A DNA stretch of 23,304 bases, taken from NCBI GenBank assembly GCA_036733285.1, contig DAINAU010000061.1, forward strand, positions 1-23,304. The letters are read 5' to 3'. This DNA comes from JAGOBX01 sp036733285. Its GTDB lineage: Bacteria > JAGOBX01. A program made the position numbers and the translations under genes. Every line of letters starts with the position of its first letter. Positions within the stretch are counted from its first letter, which is position 1. Shown one piece after another: positions 17,610 through 23,304 of the stretch. A model generated the notes under the pieces. It was not told the origin of the DNA. It saw only the letters and a program-made list of their open reading frames with translations, and did not search any database.

Positions 17610-19679
17610 ATGTTTAAGTTTAAAATTATTTTACTTATAATATTGACTGCGGCGTCGGCAAATATTTTGAACGCCGAACCCATAGATTTGTCAATGGACA
17701 ACGGTTTTGCGGTTTTTAGATTTAACGACGCGTCAGCTTCTAAAATAAGCGTTGCCGGAACTTTTAACGAATGGAATAAAAACGCGAATTTTTTGTCAAA
17801 AAATTCAGAAGGAATTTGGGAATTGAAACTGAAATTGAACGAAGGTTCGTATGAATATAAGTATGTTATAAACGACGATAACTGGGTTGGAGCAGACGAC
17901 GGCGGGAATTTTGTTTTTTCAATTATTTCAAAAGACGGAAAATTGGACGTTAAACTTCCGATGGCTAAAGCGTTTAAATTTCCCGGCGGCAATACTAATC
18001 TTGGAAATAGAATATTCATATTCGGCGATTACAAGTTTATTCAGTTTTTCAAAAAAAACGAGAGATGGAGAAATGAAAAACCGGTTCACAACATTGATTT
18101 AAACGTTCTGATAAATATTTCCGCGGATATTCATGCGGCTTTTCAATTGAATGTTTTAAGGTCGAATAACATAAAACGTCAGGCGGGATTCAATCAGGGA
18201 TGGATTGAAAATTCTTCAAAGGTTGACGAAGGACATATTACTTTTAAAAATGAACATATTTATATTTACGGAGGCAGAGGCGAACGCATATTGGATTTTA
18301 CGGAACCGTCGAAATTGCTCGACGCCTACGCTCCGAATTTTCAAAACGGGATATATTTTTATGACGACGAACGGACTAAATATCATAAATTCGGCAGAGA
18401 TTATAATGTAATACAATTTGCTAAGGAATTTGAAAAATTTAACGCTTTGATTTTTTATAGCGATAAACAATCATCGAACGAGGATTTAATAGGTTCCAGA
18501 ATAAATTCGAAATTTAATAAATTTAATTTTGGACTTACTTTTTTAAGAAGTCAGGACGACGACGGCGCTTATGGAAGTCCCGACGGAACCAATACGGAAA
18601 TAACTGAGAACGATACGGACGGCTGGATTAAACATCCGAGAAACTATAACGACGATTGGTATCATTACGATTTTCTTGATAAAATGTCTTCCGATAAAAA
18701 TTACAAACAGAATTTCAGTTTTGATTGCAGTATGTCTTTGACAGATTTAATGAAATTATATTTTCAATACGTCATTACTCAAAGCAGATGCGCGGCTTTA
18801 GTTTATAACGATGGAATTAACGATCAAATAGGCGGAAACGCTTCAAATCCTCTTGCTTTGCGGAGGTTAATGGGAGAATATTTTGACGAAGATAAAATAG
18901 TTTTCGGCGCCGTTTTGCAAAATAAAAATTTTTTTAAAACCGGATTTGAACTCGTATCGCGCGATATTTCTTCAAAAGAAAATTATACGAATGTTAATCA
19001 AAACGCTTCGGATATTTCAAAAAAATGGTATGAAATAAATTATAAATTCAAATATTTTCCAAATAAAAATTTTGATATCGGACTGAATTATTCTTATCAG
19101 AAATCCGACGACAAAAATAATGTAAATTACAGCGTTATGTTTGACGATTATAATTTCAGGAATTTTGAAATCGACGGAGTATCGAAAATTCAGAAGCTTC
19201 ATTTGAATCTGAATTTTGTTCCGGCTGATAAATTCAGTTTTAAATTCAACGATTATTTCAATACCTACAACGCTTCGAATCTTACATCTGAAGATATGAA
19301 AACTCACGAAATCAAAACTCAATTATCCTATAAACTCACGAAAAAATTATCGGCGTTTTCAGGATGGAGATATAAAAAATATAGTATCGACGATTTTTCT
19401 TTGACAGGGAAAAATCTTGATGATAATTTTACTAACGGCAATATCGGTCTGAAATATAATTTTTCGGATGTTGTTTATGTGAAATTTTCTTACGGACTCG
19501 GTTTGTTTGCCGAAGACGAGGACAAAGATATTTATTTTTCAAATAGTTTGAATGAAAAATTCAAAGAGAATCTTAAAAGCAGAGGAGCCGCTTACTACGA
19601 CATAAACGCGGCTTTAGACGCGGAAGATTATTATGAAAAAACAAAATTTATCGTGTTTGAAGGGACTGTGACGTTTTAA
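17610..19679 (+). CDS. Outer-membrane beta-barrel with N-terminal CBM48/AMPK-type glycogen-binding-like domain
   Basis: The start is ATG 17610, behind a good GGAGG site at about 17599-17603; an in-frame TTG at 17586 lies upstream of that site and is rejected. The protein is 689 residues. A signal peptide covers 1-22 (LNA cleavage). Residues about 31-105 match the CBM48/AMPK E-set pattern: VFRFNDASASKISVAGTFNEW, then GIWELKLKLNEGSYEYKYVI and NW...DDGGN, with W55, W70 and W92 at typical carbohydrate-contact positions. Such domains bind alpha-glucans or serve as structural Ig-like modules. From about residue 125 onward the sequence is a long amphipathic barrel pattern rich in Tyr, Phe, Lys and Asp, ending in FEGTVTF. 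A periplasmic glucan-binding domain fused to a barrel suggests glycan uptake or sensing, but the substrate is unknown. A region of stem-loops follows the stop codon. Confidence 0.78.
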   Translation: MFKFKIILLIILTAASANILNAEPIDLSMDNGFAVFRFNDASASKISVAGTFNEWNKNANFLSKNSEGIWELKLKLNEGSYEYKYVINDDNWVGADDGGNFVFSIISKDGKLDVKLPMAKAFKFPGGNTNLGNRIFIFGDYKFIQFFKKNERWRNEKPVHNIDLNVLINISADIHAAFQLNVLRSNNIKRQAGFNQGWIENSSKVDEGHITFKNEHIYIYGGRGERILDFTEPSKLLDAYAPNFQNGIYFYDDERTKYHKFGRDYNVIQFAKEFEKFNALIFYSDKQSSNEDLIGSRINSKFNKFNFGLTFLRSQDDDGAYGSPDGTNTEITENDTDGWIKHPRNYNDDWYHYDFLDKMSSDKNYKQNFSFDCSMSLTDLMKLYFQYVITQSRCAALVYNDGINDQIGGNASNPLALRRLMGEYFDEDKIVFGAVLQNKNFFKTGFELVSRDISSKENYTNVNQNASDISKKWYEINYKFKYFPNKNFDIGLNYSYQKSDDKNNVNYSVMFDDYNFRNFEIDGVSKIQKLHLNLNFVPADKFSFKFNDYFNTYNASNLTSEDMKTHEIKTQLSYKLTKKLSAFSGWRYKKYSIDDFSLTGKNLDDNFTNGNIGLKYNFSDVVYVKFSYGLGLFAEDEDKDIYFSNSLNEKFKENLKSRGAAYYDINAALDAEDYYEKTKFIVFEGTVTF

Positions 19680-19743
19680 GAACAGGATTGTAATCGGGAA
19701 AAAATTATAGGAAAACAAAGTTCATTAGAATGCGAGCGCATGC

Positions 19744-19956
19744 GGTTATGTAAAATTCGACCCTTGTCAGGGTCGAGGAGATACGGGAGCGGGTAATTCT
19801 CCGCAGGCTTGCGCCTGCGGTTATGTGAAATTCAACCGCTTTCGCGGTTGTTGATAGAACGGGAATGGAAAAACGCGATATGGAAAAATGTGAAAACAAA
19901 ACGCGACCCTGAAAGGGTCGAATTTTATAGAATAAATTGCGATATAAAATATCGCG
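19744..19956. repeat. Intergenic stem-loop repeat, copy A
   Basis: About 213 bp, directly repeated at 20043-20256. It contains hairpins at 19757-19776 (TCGACCCT/AGGGTCGA), 19801-19820 (CCGCAGGC/GCCTGCGG), 19833-19850 (CAACCGC/GCGGTTG), 19904-19920 (CGACCCT/AGGGTCG) and 19939-19955 (GCGATAT/ATATCGC). Several are preceded by ATGTRAAATTC, and the hairpin at 19904 is followed by the reverse complement (GAATTTTA). This head and tail arrangement is like REP/BIME elements. Confidence 0.9.
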
Positions 19957-20042
19957 TAAATTCAATCCCTTAAGGGTTGAGGAACGAGATAGTAGAAGCG
20001 TCTTTCCGCAGGATGCCTTTCTGCGCTACGGCGGAATGTTTT

Positions 20043-20256
20043 GGTTATGTAAAATTCGACCCTTGTCAGGGTCGAGGAGATACGGGAGCGGGTAATTCTC
20101 CGCAGGCTTGCGGCCTGCGGTTATGTGAAATTCAACCGCTTTCGCGGTTGTCGATTGAACGAAAACGAAAAAACGCGGAACGGAAAAATGTGAAAACAAA
20201 ACGCGACCCTGAAAGGGTCGAATTTTAAAGAATAAATTACGATATAAAATATAGCG
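20043..20256. repeat. Intergenic stem-loop repeat, copy B
   Basis: Direct copy of 19744-19956. The first 107 bases are identical apart from one G inserted in the loop of the second hairpin (20100-20120). A linker of about 30 bases then diverges, and the rest is nearly identical. Hairpins lie at 20056-20075, 20100-20120, 20133-20150 and 20204-20220. The fifth hairpin (about 20240-20256) is degraded by substitutions and an insertion. Confidence 0.9.
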
Positions 20257-20273
20257 CAAAATTAAACAGTCGT

Positions 20274-20302
20274 TTGCTGTTGTTCAATATAATTCATATA
20301 TT
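20274..20302 (+). promoter_or_regulatory. Candidate sigma-70-type promoter upstream of second subtilase
   Basis: TTGCTG at 20274-20279 and TATATT at 20297-20302 are separated by 17 bases and lie 20 bases upstream of the ATG. The -10 match is good and the -35 match is weak. In AT-rich DNA such a pair can arise by chance. Confidence 0.3.
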
Positions 20303-20322
20303 ATAAAACTTGGTATTTATCT

Positions 20323-21978
20323 ATGAAAAAAATTATTTTTATATTTATGTTTTTCGCTTTATGCATTCAAAATTTATACGCTGCTAAATTTAAAGCCATA
20401 AAACACGCGGCGTTCGGAGAAATTGCCGAAAATCAATTGCTTGTAAAATTTGTTAATTCTGAAAATATTAATTTCAAAATTCAGGAATATAATAATATCG
20501 GCGGAATAACTAACGTTTCGGTTTTATCTAATAACATAGTTTTGTTCGAATTAGATTCTTCATCGTCATTTGATAATTTTAGAAATTTATTTAAATCAGA
20601 TTCGGAAGCGGCGTTTGTTCAGCCGAATTATATTTATAAAAAAAATTATGTTGTTCCAAACGACCCTGATTATGACCCCGCAATAAACGGAAAACAATGG
20701 GGACTCGGAAAAATACTTGCAAACAATGCATGGAATATCGATTCCGGTTTGTATTCAAACATAATTGTCGCGGTTCTCGACACAGGAATCGATACTAATC
20801 ATCCCGATTTAAAAAACAGAATGCTGATAAATTCTTCTGAAATTTCAGGAAATGGAATCGACGACGACAATAACGGATATATCGACGATTATAACGGCTT
20901 TAATTTTGTCGGCGCGGTTCAATCGGGAAACAAATGGCAAATGGATAATTCGTTTCCTAATATGTTTGACCTCGACGGTCATGGAACTTGGTGTTCGCTT
21001 ATCATAGGCGCTGAAACTAATAACGACACTTTCGGAGCCGGAGTAATTCAAGGCGGAAAAATACTTCCGGTAAGATGTCTTGGGGCTGACGACGACGGAA
21101 GACAGGCGCTTGGAACTTCCTCTACGGTAATAGAAGGAATTTATTACGCAGTAAAAATGGGCGCGAAAATTATTAATATGAGTTTGGGAAGTTCGTCGTA
21201 TGACTCGCTTGAAGAAGAAGCGGTAAATTACGCTTACAATAATAATATAGTTTTAATCGGTTCCTCAGGAAACAGCAACGCTAACAACGATTATTCGGAT
21301 AATTATCCGTCGGATTTCGGAAACGTTATATCAGTCGGCGCTTCGGGACAGCTTGACAGCCGTTCGAGTTTTTCAAATTACGGCGGCAGCGTAGATTTAT
21401 ACGCTCCCGGCGAAAATATTTATTTTCCTAAACCGGACGGAACTATTGAATATTGGAATGGGACTTCAGCTTCGGCGCCGTTTGTAAGCGGAGTCGCGGC
21501 ATTGCTTCTTTCTTACAATCCCGATTTAAAACCTTGGGAAGTTAAAGATATTCTTGTTAGAAGCGCCGATTATCCGGTTTCAAACGACCCCTCAAATTCT
21601 GGAAAAGGCAGATTAAACGCTTACAACGCTATGAAAATGGTTCAATTAAAAAGACAGGTTATAGACAAAGACAAACGCGCCGTGATAAATTTTCCCAATC
21701 CGTTTAGAAAAATTAATCAATGGGATTTTGTCGTTTTCAGACCGGCTGTTTCTACTAAAACGCTTGAAATAAAAATATACAATTTGTCGGGTCAACTTAT
21801 AAAAACGCTTTCGGGACCTCAGGAAATAAACGATTTTGACGGGGACGGTTCGCTTGACGCCCGTTGGTATGGAAATACAAGATACGGGGATTTTGCCGCG
21901 CCCGGAACTTATTTGTTTCACGCAAAAACTGATAACGGGAAATGGATAGAAAAATTAACCGTAATAAATTGGCAATAA
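20323..21978 (+). CDS. Subtilisin-like serine protease (S8) with C-terminal sorting domain, HGTW variant
   Basis: This is a 551-residue secreted subtilase starting at ATG 20323. A signal peptide covers 1-21 and an I9-like prodomain about 35-107, ending AFVQPNYIY. The catalytic triad is intact: D153 in AVLDTGID, H220 in DGHGTWCS, S382 in NGTSASAP, with N317 in SSGN. The block after the first Asp holds an Asp/Asn-rich loop (GIDDDNNGYIDD) typical of calcium-binding subtilases. The usual HGTHVAG is HGTWCSL here, so the second His is Trp. Residues about 455-551 form a FlgD-like/type-A sorting domain: INFPNPFRK, IKIYNLSGQL, FDGDGSLDARWYG, APGTYLFHAKT and a final basic segment. The protein is shorter than the first subtilase of the window because it lacks the middle beta-sandwich region. 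It is followed after 28 nt by a PorV/PorQ-like gene. Confidence 0.92.
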   Translation: MKKIIFIFMFFALCIQNLYAAKFKAIKHAAFGEIAENQLLVKFVNSENINFKIQEYNNIGGITNVSVLSNNIVLFELDSSSSFDNFRNLFKSDSEAAFVQPNYIYKKNYVVPNDPDYDPAINGKQWGLGKILANNAWNIDSGLYSNIIVAVLDTGIDTNHPDLKNRMLINSSEISGNGIDDDNNGYIDDYNGFNFVGAVQSGNKWQMDNSFPNMFDLDGHGTWCSLIIGAETNNDTFGAGVIQGGKILPVRCLGADDDGRQALGTSSTVIEGIYYAVKMGAKIINMSLGSSSYDSLEEEAVNYAYNNNIVLIGSSGNSNANNDYSDNYPSDFGNVISVGASGQLDSRSSFSNYGGSVDLYAPGENIYFPKPDGTIEYWNGTSASAPFVSGVAALLLSYNPDLKPWEVKDILVRSADYPVSNDPSNSGKGRLNAYNAMKMVQLKRQVIDKDKRAVINFPNPFRKINQWDFVVFRPAVSTKTLEIKIYNLSGQLIKTLSGPQEINDFDGDGSLDARWYGNTRYGDFAAPGTYLFHAKTDNGKWIEKLTVINWQ

Positions 21979-22006
21979 CAATTAGATTTGAAACTTGGTG
22001 GAAAAA

Positions 22007-22999
22007 ATGAAATTATTAAGATTTTTCAAAAATAAAATTTTTCAAACTTTAAAAAAAAAAATAGTAAAAATTTTATTTATCACGTTGATTTCCGCCGTAT
22101 TGTTTTTAACTGGAACCGGTTCTGTTTACGGACTTGAAACCGCAGAATTTCTGCATTTGACTCAAGGAGCCAAACCCTCGGGAATGGGCGACGCTTATTC
22201 AAGCGTATCAGACTGCGTTTTTAATTTCGATTTTAATCCGGCGGGCATTTCCTTTGCCGACAGCAATCAAATAGCTTTTTCTCATTATGAATATTACGCT
22301 GATATTAAAAACGAATATTTTGCCGTTTCTTTAAAACCGCAAAAAAAATTCGCTTTAGCCGCGAGTCTTAAAATGACAAGCATAGACGACGTTGAACGCG
22401 ACGCGTTTGGCAATCAAACTGGAAAGTTCGGAAACAATTCTTATCAGATAAAAGCCGGCGCCGGATTTTTATTATCAAAAAAATTCGGAGCGGGTTTAGC
22501 GTTGTCTTATATTTCCAATAAAATTTACGATAAGAAAAGTTCGGCAATCGCGTTTGACGCAGGCGTTTTATTTTCAAATATTTTTTTAACCGAATATAAT
22601 AAAATTAATTTCGGATTATCATTTCAGAATTTCGGAGACAAAATGAGTTTCGGCGGAAAGTCCTATGAACTTCCCAAGAAAACAAGAATAGGTTTTTCAT
22701 TTATGAACGATGAAACATTTCCGAAAATCATTAGACAAACTACTTTCTCCGCTGATTTTGTAATTAATTCCGAACTTGAAAATACGCTGAATCTCGGAAT
22801 TGAAACTTTGTTTTTTAAAAACTTCGCGTTGCGTATGGGATTGATTGATTATATGAACGTCAATCAAAAATCGTCCTTGACTTTTGGAGCCGGTCTTCAG
22901 CATAGTTTCGGAGATATAGACTATGCTTACCGCAGCCACGAAACTTTAGGCGGCGCCCATACTCTGTCGTTCACAATAAAATTCGGCGGAAAATACTAA
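22007..22999 (+). CDS. PorV/PorQ-family outer-membrane barrel protein
   Basis: I chose ATG 22007; an in-frame TTG at 21995 overlaps the likely GGTGG ribosome-binding site. The 330-residue product has a long basic N-terminus and a hydrophobic core ending near VYG at about residue 42, so the signal peptide is longer than usual. The mature start carries the family hallmark: FLHLTQGAKPSGMGDAYSS, then NFDFNPAGISF and a HYEYYAD.KNEYFAVS strand pair. Amphipathic strands continue to DIDYAYRSHETLGGAHTLSF near the end. PorV carries type IX cargo to the surface attachment complex in Bacteroidota; in other phyla the function is less clear. It lies directly behind a protease with a sorting domain and is the second such pair in the window. 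Confidence 0.85.
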   Translation: MKLLRFFKNKIFQTLKKKIVKILFITLISAVLFLTGTGSVYGLETAEFLHLTQGAKPSGMGDAYSSVSDCVFNFDFNPAGISFADSNQIAFSHYEYYADIKNEYFAVSLKPQKKFALAASLKMTSIDDVERDAFGNQTGKFGNNSYQIKAGAGFLLSKKFGAGLALSYISNKIYDKKSSAIAFDAGVLFSNIFLTEYNKINFGLSFQNFGDKMSFGGKSYELPKKTRIGFSFMNDETFPKIIRQTTFSADFVINSELENTLNLGIETLFFKNFALRMGLIDYMNVNQKSSLTFGAGLQHSFGDIDYAYRSHETLGGAHTLSFTIKFGGKY

Positions 23000-23304
23000 C
23001 CCCAAAAAGACCATAGAGAGTAATTTTTTTATTTTTTAAATAATTCAAAACTAAACTTTTATAATTTGAATATTAATTTCATTTTTGTATATTACTGACG
23101 TTTTGGTTTGGATTGTAAAACACCTTGGAATTTTAAAATAAAGCCCAATATACAATATTTTAAAATCGTAACTGGTCAGGTGGATTAACCAACATTTCAA
23201 TTAGTTTTTTTAATTTTTTTTGAATGAAAACCAACTCAAAATATTATTTTAATTTCAGACAACCCGAAGTCAGGGGAACGAATCTGATACCATATTGAAA
23301 AAAA
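23000..23304. other. AT-rich intergenic tail, possible structured leader
   Basis: No gene is supported in these 305 bases. A 9-bp perfect inverted repeat (TTGTATATT at 23085-23093, AATATACAA at 23147-23155) could close a long stem. At 23263-23276 a small hairpin CCC-GAAGTCA-GGGG sits inside a 5-bp TCAGA/TCTGA stem (23255-23259, 23283-23287). The string CCCGAAGTCAGG equals the 3' conserved box of cobalamin riboswitches, but the other conserved boxes are not visible. No intrinsic terminator with a clear T-run hairpin follows the PorV-like gene. Confidence 0.35.

Larger units (their letters stand above)
19680..20322. other. Non-coding stem-loop-rich intergenic region
   Basis: These 643 bases contain no convincing gene. 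Short open frames of 77-86 codons on both strands are built from the repeats themselves. Besides copies A and B there are additional hairpins at 19731-19740 (TGCG/CGCA), 19963-19979 (CAATCCCT/AGGGTTG with a bulge) and 20004-20036 (TTCCGC/GCGGAA enclosing CGCAG/CTGCG). The last stretch, about 20257-20322, is AT-rich and probably carries the promoter of the following protease gene. Confidence 0.85.

Noticed and set aside
17504..18019. 171-codon antisense open frame
   Set aside because: It runs antisense to the 3' end of one barrel gene and the start of the next, both of which have signal peptides and coherent domains. It looks like a shadow frame.
19705..20259. Short open frames on both strands in the intergenic repeat region (77-86 codons)
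   Set aside because: They are translations of the stem-loop repeats themselves, recur in both copies, and have no ribosome-binding site or protein-like composition.

Overview
The window is AT-rich, almost fully coding DNA from a Gram-negative bacterium. Every complete protein begins with a signal peptide or a signal-like hydrophobic N-terminus, and most look like outer-membrane, periplasmic or exported products. These include several beta-barrels ending in an aromatic residue, a secretin, FecR-like proteins, two PorV/PorQ-family barrels, and two subtilases with FlgD/type-A-like C-terminal sorting domains. This mix is typical of Elusimicrobiota/Endomicrobia-like, Cloacimonadota-like or other FCB-type uncultured lineages. 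The sequence alone does not settle the phylum, and no ribosomal or other marker gene is present. All genes lie on the + strand.

Region 1 (1-16013) reads as one long transcription unit of nine genes with gaps of 10-35 nt and one 13-nt overlap. In order it holds: the 3' part of a pentameric ligand-gated ion-channel-like receptor; an unrecognised exported coiled-coil protein; a FecR-like protein; a large multidomain FecR/Fn3/NTF2-like protein; a beta-barrel with an LptE-like N-terminal domain; a secretin; a subtilase with a sorting domain; a PorV/PorQ barrel; and a 1037-residue fibre/adhesin ending in a Peptidase_S74 chaperone domain. A 44-nt perfect palindrome with a T-run closes the unit at 16058-16101.

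Region 2 (16193-19679) holds two further beta-barrel genes. The second carries an N-terminal CBM48/AMPK-type glycogen-binding-like domain. Region 3 (19680-20322) is non-coding. It is packed with stem-loops arranged in two direct copies of about 213 bp with a period of about 299 bp, like REP/BIME arrays. Region 4 (20323-22999) repeats the theme of region 1: a second subtilase with a sorting domain, followed at once by a second PorV/PorQ barrel. The last 305 nt hold no gene I can support.

The most interesting signal is the cargo-plus-shuttle pair (CTD-bearing subtilase then PorV-like barrel). It occurs twice, and once sits directly downstream of an orphan secretin and a possible LptE-barrel fusion. 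I read this as a surface-protein export and assembly locus, possibly a type-IX-like or secretin-based variant. The export route is inference: no ATPase, SprA-like translocon or inner-membrane platform is in the window.
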